From JBGUVL01 sp964370395 (GTDB lineage: Bacteria; Bacillota_I; Bacilli_A; Erysipelotrichales; Erysipelotrichaceae): DNA of 64,000 nucleotides. Location: NCBI GenBank assembly GCA_964370395.1, contig CAYJIZ010000012.1:1-64000 (forward strand), read 5' to 3'. Made by a program: the position numbers and the translations under genes. Below the pieces are notes generated by a model. That model saw nothing but the letters and a program-made list of their open reading frames with translations. It had not been told where the DNA came from and did not search any database. Positions 54,331 through 62,547 of this stretch are shown here, piece after piece (positions within the stretch are counted from its first letter, which is position 1; every line of letters begins with the position of its first letter).

Positions 54331-55248
54331 TTACTTTAAATTACTATTACTTTCTTTACAACTTGGTAAACATAACGTGATTTGTGAAGGCAATAAGCGA
54401 ATCGTTGGATTAATCATCTCCATCACTTCTCCATCAATATTCACGCTTACTTTATCATCACATAGTACTTGTAACTGTTTTCCAAGATGCATACTCGCAA
54501 GAGTTGGATACTTTGTATGCTCTCCTTTTTTGTATTTTCCTGAAAGCTGAATAATTTGTTTGCGTGTTACTTTATTGATCAAGCATATGTCCATCCACCC
54601 ATCATTAATACTCGCATTCGGTGCCGGACAAAATCCCCCACCATAATATTTTCCATTTCCAGCCACAACAAACGTATAGTCTTTCTTCGCAATCAACTGT
54701 CCATCTAACAACAAAGTATACGTATGTGACAAAGAAGTATTCATACTATACAACAAAGACAAGTAGTAAGGAACCACTCCTCGAAGTAGTGGCAATGTTT
54801 TAAAGTGGGCAACATTTTTTGCGATTGCCACATCCAAACCAAACGACACCGTATTGATTCCAACATAGTTATCCACCTGTAGCAAATCACAAGGTACAAA
54901 CCTTGGATTTTGGTAAAGATGCATCGTTAAAAAATCCTCTTTTTTGTATTCTAAAAAGGATTTGATAAAATCATTCCCTGTCCCAATTGGAAAAATAGCC
55001 AATTTCGCATTCGCATACTCGTACATCCCATTTACGACTTCATGCACCGTACCATCTCCACCACAAGCATATAAACACAAGTCTAGTCCACTTTGCGCAT
55101 ACGCTCTTGCAATACGTGTTGCATCCTTCGCTTTTTTTGTGACTTCTATGACATAATCGTATTCACGAAAAACTTCATTTATTTTACTCTTCAATTGTTC
55201 CACATTATATTTCCCTGCTTTGGGATTTAAAATAAATACATGCTTCAT
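54331..55248 (-). CDS. Diacylglycerol/lipid kinase family protein
   Basis: 305 residues, DgkB/YegS class. NPKAGKYN, ACGGDGTVHEVVNGM and PIGTGNDFIKSF are the nucleotide-binding motifs; GNGKYYGGGFCPAPNA lies in the C-terminal beta domain. Phosphorylates diacylglycerol or a similar lipid for phospholipid recycling. Probably DgkB, but the exact lipid is not certain from sequence. Confidence 0.9.
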   Translation of the reverse strand: MKHVFILNPKAGKYNVEQLKSKINEVFREYDYVIEVTKKAKDATRIARAYAQSGLDLCLYACGGDGTVHEVVNGMYEYANAKLAIFPIGTGNDFIKSFLEYKKEDFLTMHLYQNPRFVPCDLLQVDNYVGINTVSFGLDVAIAKNVAHFKTLPLLRGVVPYYLSLLYSMNTSLSHTYTLLLDGQLIAKKDYTFVVAGNGKYYGGGFCPAPNASINDGWMDICLINKVTRKQIIQLSGKYKKGEHTKYPTLASMHLGKQLQVLCDDKVSVNIDGEVMEMINPTIRLLPSQITLCLPSCKESNSNLK

Positions 55249-55356
55249 ATTTTCTCCTAGTTAAGTTAAGTATAGCGACATATGTGTTTTGTTTCAATCA
55301 ATTTCGTTGAATTGCCTTTATGGTAATGGTAGTATAAATACAGACGAGGTAGAATT

Positions 55357-56121
55357 ATGAAATATTGTATTGAATGTGGTAATGAATTAACAATTAAACA
55401 ATGTGATCATGATGGTATGATTCCTTATTGTCCAAAATGCAAAGAGTTTCGCTTTGAAATGTTCAATAGTGCGATTAGTTGTGTTTTGTTTAATCCCAAT
55501 AAAGATCATGTTTTAATGATTCAACAATATGGTAAGACGAGTAATATTTTAGTTGCGGGATACATCAACAAGGGTGAAAATGCGAATGAAGCATTGGTTC
55601 GCGAAGTAAAAGAAGAAGTGGATTTGGACATCGTTGATTATTTATACAATGACAATGTTTACTTTGAAAAAAGCAATACACTAATTCACAACTTTATTGG
55701 TTATGTTGATAGTGATGCTTTTCATTTAACAGATGAAGTGGACAAAGCCCAATGGTTTGCTTTACAAGATGCCTACAAACAAGTAAAAGAAAAAAGCTTG
55801 GCAAAACAATTCATGTTGAAGGCATTCTTAAAACTTAACTTAGCCTATGCGATGTTCACGATAGAAAATGAAATTGTGTATTTCAACGATGCTTTCGATA
55901 AGCGTTTAGCGGAAGTTACCTTCCCTTTCCATGATGGTGTCTACAACATTAACCATACGTTTGTGAATCCTCACTTACGAGGTTTAGGAATTGCTTCTCA
56001 ACTCATTGAAAGTGCCTATGAAACCATTTTAAAAAACAATGGCAAAGCCATTGCTACTTGTCCTTATGCAATCAAATGGTTTGCAAAGAATCCTGATAAA
56101 CAAGAAATCTTAAAAAGATAG
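55357..56121 (+). CDS. NUDIX hydrolase fused to a small GNAT-like acetyltransferase domain
   Basis: 254 residues. N-terminal zinc ribbon (CIECGNEL, CPKCKEF), NUDIX domain with GENANEALVREVKEEVDL at about 75-95, and a C-terminal PF14542-type GNAT-like domain (NHTFVNPHLRGLGIASQL, CPYAIKWFAKNPD) from about 165. The zinc ribbon plus NUDIX recalls NADH pyrophosphatases, but the substrate is unknown. The fusion suggests linked nucleotide-metabolite cleavage and acetyl transfer. Single-gene unit with its own terminator. Confidence 0.85.
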   Translation: MKYCIECGNELTIKQCDHDGMIPYCPKCKEFRFEMFNSAISCVLFNPNKDHVLMIQQYGKTSNILVAGYINKGENANEALVREVKEEVDLDIVDYLYNDNVYFEKSNTLIHNFIGYVDSDAFHLTDEVDKAQWFALQDAYKQVKEKSLAKQFMLKAFLKLNLAYAMFTIENEIVYFNDAFDKRLAEVTFPFHDGVYNINHTFVNPHLRGLGIASQLIESAYETILKNNGKAIATCPYAIKWFAKNPDKQEILKR

Positions 56122-56156
56122 TGAAACCCCTTCATTGATGGGTTACACTATCTTTT
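56113..56156 (+). terminator. Terminator after the NUDIX-GNAT gene
   Basis: Stem GATAGTGTAACCC-type: AGATAGTGAAACCCC pairs with TGGGTTACACTATCT, followed by a seven-T run on the plus strand. It overlaps the stop codon at 56121. Confidence 0.85.
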
Positions 56157-56157
56157 T

Positions 56158-56778
56158 TTATCGAATAAAATTAGTACGTTGTGGCTCTTCTGCTTCGTAA
56201 GGTTTGATATCAGCTTTGTTTCCTGCTTCCATACAATGCAATAAATACGCCATATTATCCGCCAAACGACGCATCGTTTGCATTCCTTCTAAGTCTTGTT
56301 TCACTTCTTCTGGGGTACTACCATGAATCATATTCCAATATTGTGAAGAAATAACAGGCATTTCAGAAATCATAAAATACTTATTTAACTGATCAAAACT
56401 TGCGCTTGCTCCACCTCTTCGACAACTTACTATCGCTGCTGCTGGTTTGTGTTTAAAATAACGCTTACCAGAATAAAAAGCACGATCCATAAAGGATGTC
56501 AGTGCACCACTCGCGGCGGCAAAATGCACAGGTGAACCAAAAACAAACGCATCTGCTTTTGCAGCTAACTCTTGAAATTGATTTACGATATCCTTTCGAA
56601 AACACTCTCCACTTTTACGACATACATTACAACCGATGCATCCAGCAATCGCTTCATTACGAATCCAAAATAGTTCAGAATCAATACCTCGCTTCTTTAA
56701 CTGTGTGGCGATTTCTTGTAACCCTGTCGCTGTGCATCCATGCTCATGTGGACTTCCGTTTACTAATACTACTTTCAT
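56158..56778 (-). CDS. Flavodoxin-like NAD(P)H-dependent FMN reductase with Isf-type cysteines
   Basis: 206 residues. FMN-binding VLVNGSPHEHGCT and FGSPVHFAAASGALTSFMDR. A CIGCNVCRKSGEC cluster (C-x2-C-x2-C-x5-C) matches the compact iron-sulfur-flavoprotein spacing. Likely an electron-transfer flavoprotein or reductase. GGAGGA site; 21 nt downstream of the small membrane-protein frame at 56800-56928. Confidence 0.85.
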   Translation of the reverse strand: MKVVLVNGSPHEHGCTATGLQEIATQLKKRGIDSELFWIRNEAIAGCIGCNVCRKSGECFRKDIVNQFQELAAKADAFVFGSPVHFAAASGALTSFMDRAFYSGKRYFKHKPAAAIVSCRRGGASASFDQLNKYFMISEMPVISSQYWNMIHGSTPEEVKQDLEGMQTMRRLADNMAYLLHCMEAGNKADIKPYEAEEPQRTNFIR

Positions 56779-56799
56779 TTTTTACTCCTCCATTTCCAT

Positions 56800-56928
56800 T
56801 TAAAGATTTCGTTTTCTTCTTTTGCGAAAAGAGATATCTTCTCCTCTTCTTAGCTTTTCCCGTTTCATTGCCATATCCATGTTACAAAACCAAATAATGA
56901 CTATCCCTACTACGATGAATAACAACAT
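56800..56928 (-). CDS. Small single-helix membrane protein (42 residues)
   Basis: ATG at 56928 with AAGGGA 4 nt upstream and a TACAAT-like box about 30 nt before it. The peptide opens with a hydrophobic helix (MLLFIVVGIVIIWFCNM) and ends in a strongly basic tail (FRKRRKRNL). It lies 21 nt before the FMN reductase gene on the same strand. No family recognised. A real product is plausible but not proven. Confidence 0.5.
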   Translation of the reverse strand: MLLFIVVGIVIIWFCNMDMAMKREKLRRGEDISFRKRRKRNL

Positions 56929-56986
56929 GAAATCCCTTCTTTCTACTTGCTACTTTTATTGTATCACAACTCTTTTAGAAACAAAG

Positions 56987-57012
56987 AAAAACAAATGCCT
57001 TTGCATTTGTTT
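56987..57012 (-). terminator. Terminator at the end of the PTS-HAD gene string
   Basis: Stem AACAAATGC / GCATTTGTT around AAAG, followed by TTTCTTTG on the minus strand, next to the HAD stop at 57011. Confidence 0.75.
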
Positions 57013-57796
57013 ACTTAACATAATTCAAATCTTTCAAAAACAAATAAATTCCTTCTTCATGCGAAGCAAGACATCGTGTCGTAAAATGATTTAGTAAGTT
57101 TGGATGAGAGTCTGCCATGATGACTGGTAAGCCCACTGCATTTAAAATCGCAAAATCATTCATACTATCCCCAAAAGCAACACATTGTTCTTTCGTTATG
57201 TTTTCTCTTTCTAAAACAGTATACAACCCTTTTACTTTATTCGCTTGCCTAGAATAGATTTCATAGTAATCAAAACCACCATGCGCAAATTCTAAATTAG
57301 GAAACTGCTCGCTTAATGCACTGACCTCTTCCTTGCTTAAATCCATCGCAATCGATAAAATCGTTTCTTTTTTATGCGCATCCAAACAAGTAAAGCACGG
57401 ATAGGTTTCATTAAAACGATCCATGTACTCAGGTAAGCAATTTTCATAGTTATAGTAATAGAACTGATTTGTGCTTTTTAAACCGACATTGCGAACATTC
57501 TTCTCGCAATATTTTATTATCGCATCCACATCTTCTTGCAACATACCAATTTCATACACCACTTCATTATTCGCATCAATTAATGCACTTCCATTGCAGA
57601 CGGCATAATAATCAAATAAACCTTTTAGTTTTTGCGGAACATCATTCATCGTTCTTCCTGAATTCAATACCAAACAATATCCTTGTTGGCGCAATTGTTG
57701 TAAGGCACTTACACTTTGTTCACTCACTCCCCAATTATCACTGTCATAAGAAAACAAAGTGCCATCCACATCAAAAGAAAATAATCGGTACTTCAT
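57011..57796 (-). CDS. HAD superfamily (Cof-type) phosphatase
   Basis: 261 residues from ATG 57796, which overlaps the stop of the small membrane-protein gene (TAATG). FDVDGTLFSYD (nucleophile), NSGRTMND, and FGDSMNDFAIL with the metal aspartates. The Cof branch dephosphorylates sugar phosphates or cofactors such as FMN/PLP. As the last gene of a PTS-led string it may act on the imported sugar phosphate, or recycle flavin; inference. Confidence 0.9.
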   Translation of the reverse strand: MKYRLFSFDVDGTLFSYDSDNWGVSEQSVSALQQLRQQGYCLVLNSGRTMNDVPQKLKGLFDYYAVCNGSALIDANNEVVYEIGMLQEDVDAIIKYCEKNVRNVGLKSTNQFYYYNYENCLPEYMDRFNETYPCFTCLDAHKKETILSIAMDLSKEEVSALSEQFPNLEFAHGGFDYYEIYSRQANKVKGLYTVLERENITKEQCVAFGDSMNDFAILNAVGLPVIMADSHPNLLNHFTTRCLASHEEGIYLFLKDLNYVK

Positions 57797-58065
57797 TAGT
57801 ATAATTTCCCTAGTAAACCCATCATACAACGTACGATCACATTAATTTCTGTAATGTCATTACGACTTTTCGCAAGTTTGAATTCTTTTTCTAGTAGGAC
57901 ACAAAAAGCGACCAAAAACAACGCTATTAAAGTAGCTATGTATTGTGCTTGTAGCAGTGATATGACAACCAAATACGCATTCACTGCTAGTATGATAAAG
58001 AAGGTAATTTGAAACACACTTGTCATCAATCGCCATTTCTCATCCATTTTTGTTTTCATTTTCAT
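57796..58065 (-). CDS. Small two-helix membrane protein
   Basis: 89 residues. Charged N terminus, two helices (VFQITFFIILAVNAYLVVISL and YIATLIALFLVAFCVLL), then a polar tail. Not recognised. An AGGAGA site precedes the ATG and a TACAAT box lies about 25 nt upstream. Overlaps the HAD gene by one base. Confidence 0.7.
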   Translation of the reverse strand: MKMKTKMDEKWRLMTSVFQITFFIILAVNAYLVVISLLQAQYIATLIALFLVAFCVLLEKEFKLAKSRNDITEINVIVRCMMGLLGKLY

Positions 58066-58112
58066 ATGTTTTCTCCTGTTTTTTTATTGTACGCTATGAA
58101 CGCATACCAATC

Positions 58113-59048
58113 CTATTGTGCTTTCACATCGTAAAGCAAACGATGCCTAAAGTACAAGAAATGATCAGAGTGCATATATATACGTAATAATTGTGTGTGA
58201 GGATGCTCTACGCTATCAAATGAAGGAAACTTAGCACCAATCGTTAATGCATTTCCCCCTAAATACACACAAGAATAGTTTAAAAATAATTCATCCATTA
58301 ATTTCTCTTGAATAAAAATATGCATCAATGTTGGTGATTCAACAAGCAATTTCTCAATTTGCATTTTCTTTAATAAACGCATTGCGATCGCATGATCCAT
58401 CACTTCTTCACCACTGACAATAAGATAAATCGTATTCACATCTAATGGTAAAACAATGTCTTCTTCTTTCTTCACTACAACATATTGTTTCTTTATATTT
58501 CGAATACAATATTCCATCCCTTTTGTTGTTGTATAAAACATAATCGGCACTTCATTACAAGCAAAGATAAAATGATCATAAGGAACATCTTTTCCATCAA
58601 GTGTAGGAATGATATTCCAAGGTACATCGTGTTTATTGTTTTGTATTCTTGTTTCCTCTAAGCTTTGTTCGTATACATGACCCGTCCCTTTTGGCTCTGC
58701 TTTTAATGTGTTTGCACCGAATATAATTCCATCCGCACTCGCACGAAGCACATTTAATGTATACCAATCCACAATGCTACCTTCTTTTGCTAAATAGTTT
58801 TTACTCGCAATAAAAGGTCCTTCTGGGGCATCGTTAAAAGCGATACGCCCATCAATAGAAGTCACAAGTGAACTGTATAAGTAAGGCTTGTCTACTGGCA
58901 AGCTAGGAAACATTAACGCTTCCCCATAGACACTTAGTAAAGAAGCATTGTTGACACCCTCTTCACATAAGTCTACACTTTCGTTTTTATACAAGCACTG
59001 TAACTTCATCTTTTCAAAAGGATATTGCATTTTTGTTAGGGTACTCAT
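58113..59048 (-). CDS. RibD C-terminal-domain reductase
   Basis: 311 residues from ATG 59048. The dihydrofolate-reductase-like RibD_C core shows SLVTSIDGRIAFND, LRASADGIIFGANTLKAEP and IYLIVSGEE-type strands. There is no deaminase domain, so it is not a complete RibD. Such stand-alone proteins reduce pyrimidine or other carbonyl substrates with NADPH. Starts 1 nt after the SDR stop (GGAGG 11 nt upstream). Probably a reductase in the pathway of this operon. Confidence 0.82.
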   Translation of the reverse strand: MSTLTKMQYPFEKMKLQCLYKNESVDLCEEGVNNASLLSVYGEALMFPSLPVDKPYLYSSLVTSIDGRIAFNDAPEGPFIASKNYLAKEGSIVDWYTLNVLRASADGIIFGANTLKAEPKGTGHVYEQSLEETRIQNNKHDVPWNIIPTLDGKDVPYDHFIFACNEVPIMFYTTTKGMEYCIRNIKKQYVVVKKEEDIVLPLDVNTIYLIVSGEEVMDHAIAMRLLKKMQIEKLLVESPTLMHIFIQEKLMDELFLNYSCVYLGGNALTIGAKFPSFDSVEHPHTQLLRIYMHSDHFLYFRHRLLYDVKAQ

Positions 59049-59049
59049 C

Positions 59050-59781
59050 TTACAATGGTCCTCCACAAATTGGTAATGCAATTCCACTAATCCAGCTTGA
59101 ATCATCACAACTTAAGAAGACAACACCATTCACAATGTCATCCACATTCCCAATGCGACCTAATGGGTACAAACTCTTGTAGAAATCCATTAACGCTTGT
59201 GGATCATCACAGTGGTCCAAACGGTTTTGAATCATCGGTGTATGAATCACCCCTGGCAGTACACTATTACAGCGAACCATTGGTGCGTATTCAAGCGCGA
59301 TACATTGTGTCAGCATACTCACCGCTGCTTTGCTTGGGTTGTATGCGATTCGCTCTTGTAGTGGTTTTACACTCATATCACTGGAGATATTCACTATTGT
59401 CGAAGGTTGTAGCTTTAAATAAGGAATGGCTGCCTTATTGATGGCAAATGTTCCAATTGTGTTTACTTCAAACACTTTACGGAAGTTTTCCATCGATGTT
59501 TCTTCTAAATTTCCTTCATGCACAATTCCTGCACTATTCACAAGACAATCTAATTTATGAAACGTTGTAATCGCAACATTTACTGCTCTTTCGCAATCTT
59601 CAAATTTACTAATGTCTCCACTTACATAAACAAAATTCTCATGTTCAATCGTAATTGAATCTTCCAATGAAAAACCAACTACTTTTGCACCTTCATTCAA
59701 AAAACGTTGAACGATTGCTTTTCCCATACCACTTGCTGCTCCACTTACCAAAGCAACTCTATTTTCCATTTTATTTTGCAT
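59050..59781 (-). CDS. Short-chain dehydrogenase/reductase
   Basis: 243 residues, classical SDR. Cofactor motif SGAASGMGKAIV, NSAGIVHEG, catalytic NISSDMSV and YNPSKAA (YxxxK), then LPGVIHTP. Substrate unknown. AAGGGAG site; follows the 3' flavoprotein gene by 32 nt with no terminator between them. Confidence 0.9.
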   Translation of the reverse strand: MQNKMENRVALVSGAASGMGKAIVQRFLNEGAKVVGFSLEDSITIEHENFVYVSGDISKFEDCERAVNVAITTFHKLDCLVNSAGIVHEGNLEETSMENFRKVFEVNTIGTFAINKAAIPYLKLQPSTIVNISSDMSVKPLQERIAYNPSKAAVSMLTQCIALEYAPMVRCNSVLPGVIHTPMIQNRLDHCDDPQALMDFYKSLYPLGRIGNVDDIVNGVVFLSCDDSSWISGIALPICGGPL

Positions 59782-59813
59782 ATTACTCCCTTTTCTTTCT
59801 GTTTCTATTTGTT

Positions 59814-60446
59814 TTATTTGTCGCTTCCGTCCAAATAGTTAGATGAACTGTATCCATAGTGATAATAGTTACCACTTTGTTTATCCTTATACCAAGCGTT
59901 TGCTAGTTTTGCGGCGTATTCACATTTCTGCGTTACGTATTCATTGTCTTTTGCACTTAGTGCATCCGTTTTATTCGCATACACGCAATCCAACAATAAT
60001 GCATCTATCGCTTTTGTATAAAATTCAATCGTCGCTTCTACCGATTTGGCCATACTGTTCCATTTTGCCCCTGTACTCATTAATAAAAACGCACATTTAT
60101 CCCAACGATGTTGTCTGTCTTTACGTACACGATACCCATTGTCCAATACCTGCAAACGACTCAAGAACGACATTAGTGTTCCTGAAACATTTCCAAACCA
60201 CATCGGGCTTGCTAGCACGATACAATCCGCTTTTTCTATTTTGTCTAATATCGCAACAAAGTAATCCTTTTGTGCACAATAATCTTTGCTTTCGCATTGC
60301 TTGCAATCCATACAAGGATGAACTGGCTTTTGATCAAACACACGAATGATTTCCACTTCGCCATCTAAGTGTTTCACAAAGTGATCCACCATTTGTTGTG
60401 TTTGTCCTTGTTTTTTAGGAGATCCTTGAATAACTAATGTTTTCAT
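59814..60446 (-). CDS. Iron-sulfur-flavoprotein-like NAD(P)H oxidoreductase (copy 2)
   Basis: 210 residues from ATG 60446, coupled by TAATG to the ABM-like gene. VIQGSPKKQGQT phosphate loop, CMDCKQCESKDYC (C-x2-C-x2-C-x5-C), ASPMWFGNVSGTLMSFLSRLQ. Closely related to the protein at 60807-61451. The cysteine spacing matches Isf-type 4Fe-4S binding. Probably passes electrons to or from the redox enzymes of this string. Confidence 0.85.
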   Translation of the reverse strand: MKTLVIQGSPKKQGQTQQMVDHFVKHLDGEVEIIRVFDQKPVHPCMDCKQCESKDYCAQKDYFVAILDKIEKADCIVLASPMWFGNVSGTLMSFLSRLQVLDNGYRVRKDRQHRWDKCAFLLMSTGAKWNSMAKSVEATIEFYTKAIDALLLDCVYANKTDALSAKDNEYVTQKCEYAAKLANAWYKDKQSGNYYHYGYSSSNYLDGSDK

Positions 60447-60805
60447 TACTCCACCCCATAGTGACAATACTCACACAATCCATGTTCATTCTCTTTGTGT
60501 AAACGACGCACAATTTTGTATGGATAAGGATACTGTTTATCAAAATAAGCAGTAATTTGTTTTAGCTTTTCAATGGGAATGGACTTCCACCCATCTAATG
60601 TTTTCCAAACAATAATCGAATGTACTTCTCCAGGTGTCGTATCATTAACCCAAACTTCTTTGGAAACAAAGTCTGGGTATTCTTTTAAAAACATCGTCCA
60701 TATTTCATGATCCAATTGTACAAACGACTGTATTGTTTCCACATTTTCTAATTGAAAAACCAAGTATTCCACTGGATAATCCAAATTCATTTCTGTTTCG
60801 TACAT
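60446..60805 (-). CDS. ABM-like (TIGR03792-type) small protein, copy 2
   Basis: 119 residues from ATG 60805, which has AAAGGA 10 nt upstream; a longer open frame exists but overlaps the previous gene. LDYPVEYLVFQLEN, then DHEIWTMFL, PGEVHSIIVWKTLDGWKSIP and YPYKIVRRLH. Resembles the TIGR03792 ABM-type ferredoxin-like fold; no assigned chemistry. Paralogue of 61453-61815. Confidence 0.75.
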   Translation of the reverse strand: MYETEMNLDYPVEYLVFQLENVETIQSFVQLDHEIWTMFLKEYPDFVSKEVWVNDTTPGEVHSIIVWKTLDGWKSIPIEKLKQITAYFDKQYPYPYKIVRRLHKENEHGLCEYCHYGVE

Positions 60806-60806
60806 A

Positions 60807-61451
60807 CTAATCCATTCCTTTCTGCTTAAATAAACGCACATAATTCTCAGATGCATACCCATATTGAAAGTATCTACCAGCTTGTTTGTCTTCGTACCAC
60901 GCATTTAATTTCGCGGCTGCTCTTTTGCATTTTTCAATATCGTATTGTGATTGAAGTGCTGGCACTTGATCTGTTGCGCTCACAACAACCTCATCCAAAA
61001 TAAGTGCTTCAAAATGATTAAAAATAAACTCTGCTGTTGTTTCCATCGTTTTCATCATACTGTGCCATTTGTCTTTGCTTGTTGCGATTAAGACACCAGC
61101 TTTATCAAAGTTGTGTGACAAATCCTTGCGAAAGATATGACCTGATGTAATGGTTTGTAAACGAGAGAAGAAATTCATCATCGGTCCACTTACATTACCA
61201 AACCACATTGGGCTAGCAACAATAAAACAATCTACATCGAAACTTCTTTCTAAGATATCGTTAAACTCATCTTTGTATACACATCCATAATTTTTATGGC
61301 AATAGCCACAATCAATACATGGACTAATATGCAAATAATCAAATACATTAATTATTTCCACTTCTCCATTTAGATGGGATACCATTTCATTTACTAATTT
61401 CATCGTATTCCCATCACGATTAGGGGAACCTACAAATACCATCGTTTTCAT
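60807..61451 (-). CDS. Iron-sulfur-flavoprotein-like NAD(P)H oxidoreductase (copy 1)
   Basis: 214 residues from ATG 61451. VFVGSPNRDGNT, CIDCGYCHKNYGC (C-x2-C-x2-C-x5-C), ASPMWFGNVSGPMMNFFSRLQ. Same layout as copy 2. Starts 1 nt after the stop of the first ABM-like gene. Confidence 0.85.
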   Translation of the reverse strand: MKTMVFVGSPNRDGNTMKLVNEMVSHLNGEVEIINVFDYLHISPCIDCGYCHKNYGCVYKDEFNDILERSFDVDCFIVASPMWFGNVSGPMMNFFSRLQTITSGHIFRKDLSHNFDKAGVLIATSKDKWHSMMKTMETTAEFIFNHFEALILDEVVVSATDQVPALQSQYDIEKCKRAAAKLNAWYEDKQAGRYFQYGYASENYVRLFKQKGMD

Positions 61452-61452
61452 A

Positions 61453-61815
61453 TTATCTTCGCACCTCATAGTGTCTTACTTTATGCAATCCAAAATTCGT
61501 TTCATTATGAATACGACGACCATTTTCATAAGGTAGTCCAAACGCTTCGTCAAATAATGCACTAATACGCATTAACTCTTCTTTTGGTATGCTTAACCAA
61601 TCTTCTAACGTTTCCCAAATAATAATCACATGTACTTCCCCAGGATTATGATGATTAATAAACGAAGAGGAGGAAACAAACCCTTTGAATTTTGCTAACT
61701 CTTTTGTCCAAATATCATTTTTACTTAAATACAATTTTGCTTCTTCATCATTTCGGCATTGAAACATTAAATATTCAACGGGATAATGAATATCCTTCAT
61801 TTCCACAACATTCAT
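61453..61815 (-). CDS. ABM-like (TIGR03792-type) small protein, copy 1
   Basis: 120 residues. IHYPVEYLMFQCRN, KNDIWTKEL, PGEVHVIIIWETLEDWLSIP, LPYENGRRIHNETNFGLH. Homologous along its length to 60446-60805. GGAGG site inside the IIA gene end and TAATG overlap show translational coupling to the PTS. Confidence 0.75.
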   Translation of the reverse strand: MNVVEMKDIHYPVEYLMFQCRNDEEAKLYLSKNDIWTKELAKFKGFVSSSSFINHHNPGEVHVIIIWETLEDWLSIPKEELMRISALFDEAFGLPYENGRRIHNETNFGLHKVRHYEVRR

Positions 61816-62141
61816 TATTTTGCCTCCAATCTCGCTACTTTCTCATGCAAGCGAATAAAAGAAGTTACCACATCTTTTAGTACCATTGCATTCATTAAGT
61901 GATCTTGCGCATGAACCATCAACAAGGATACTTCAGTTCCATTTCCGCGCGTTTCCTCTTGCAACAATTGTGTTTGTTTTTGATGTGCATTCACAAGTGA
62001 TTCATTCCCTTGTTTCATTAACTCATTTGCTTTATCAAAAGCATAATTTTCAGCATCTTGCATCGCTGCAATAAACTTTGAAGATGCCTCTCCTGCATCT
62101 GAAATTAAAGAGAAGGCTTGTAACATAACTTGTTCATTCAT
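61815..62141 (-). CDS. PTS lactose/cellobiose-family IIA
   Basis: 108 residues from ATG 62141 (AAAGGA site). Helical bundle: MLQAFSLISDAGEASSKFIAAM, then LLMVHAQDHLMNAMVLKD with the phosphorylated histidine. Takes phosphate from HPr and gives it to IIB. Confidence 0.93.
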   Translation of the reverse strand: MNEQVMLQAFSLISDAGEASSKFIAAMQDAENYAFDKANELMKQGNESLVNAHQKQTQLLQEETRGNGTEVSLLMVHAQDHLMNAMVLKDVVTSFIRLHEKVARLEAK

Positions 62142-62163
62142 AAATTGTTTCCTTTCTGCATGT

Positions 62164-62193
62164 ATAGCACTAAGCAAATTTGCCTAGTGCTAT
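62164..62193. repeat. 15-bp inverted repeat between IIB and IIA genes
   Basis: ATAGCACTAAGCAAA / TTTGCCTAGTGCTAT with one mismatch and no loop. No T-run on the minus strand, so it is not a standard terminator; possibly an mRNA processing or stability element. Confidence 0.55.
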
Positions 62194-62199
62194 TATGTT

Positions 62200-62535
62200 T
62201 TACGCTTTTTTATGTGCTTTCATCGCGTCGAACGCGCTTAATAATACAGGTACTGCTTCCATTCCTGCATAGTGCTCTTTATCAATTACGATAACTGGCA
62301 CATCGTATCCTTTGTCTAAGGCTACTTTTCTTACTTCGTCTTGAATCATCGAAACTTGTGGCCCTAATAAAATAACTTTTGTATCATCTAACTTGTTGTA
62401 ATATTCTTCTTTACCCCAAGCTTCAATGACAATTCCACGATCCTTTAAGTTATCTGATTCTGCTACTGCTTGAACCATTTTGTTCACTAATACAGAAGTC
62501 GATAACCCTCCATAACATACTAATAATATTTTCAT
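62200..62535 (-). CDS. PTS cellobiose-family IIB
   Basis: 111 residues. N-terminal MKILLVCYGGLSTS carries the phospho-cysteine (residue 7). VILLGPQVSMIQDEV matches the family. GAGAGG site; 12 nt after the IIC gene. Confidence 0.94.
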   Translation of the reverse strand: MKILLVCYGGLSTSVLVNKMVQAVAESDNLKDRGIVIEAWGKEEYYNKLDDTKVILLGPQVSMIQDEVRKVALDKGYDVPVIVIDKEHYAGMEAVPVLLSAFDAMKAHKKA

Positions 62536-62547
62536 ATGAATACCTCT

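Noticed and set aside
58113..59048. Riboflavin biosynthesis gene ribD
   Set aside because: The deaminase domain is missing and no other rib gene is nearby; the reductase domain alone is found in unrelated pathways.
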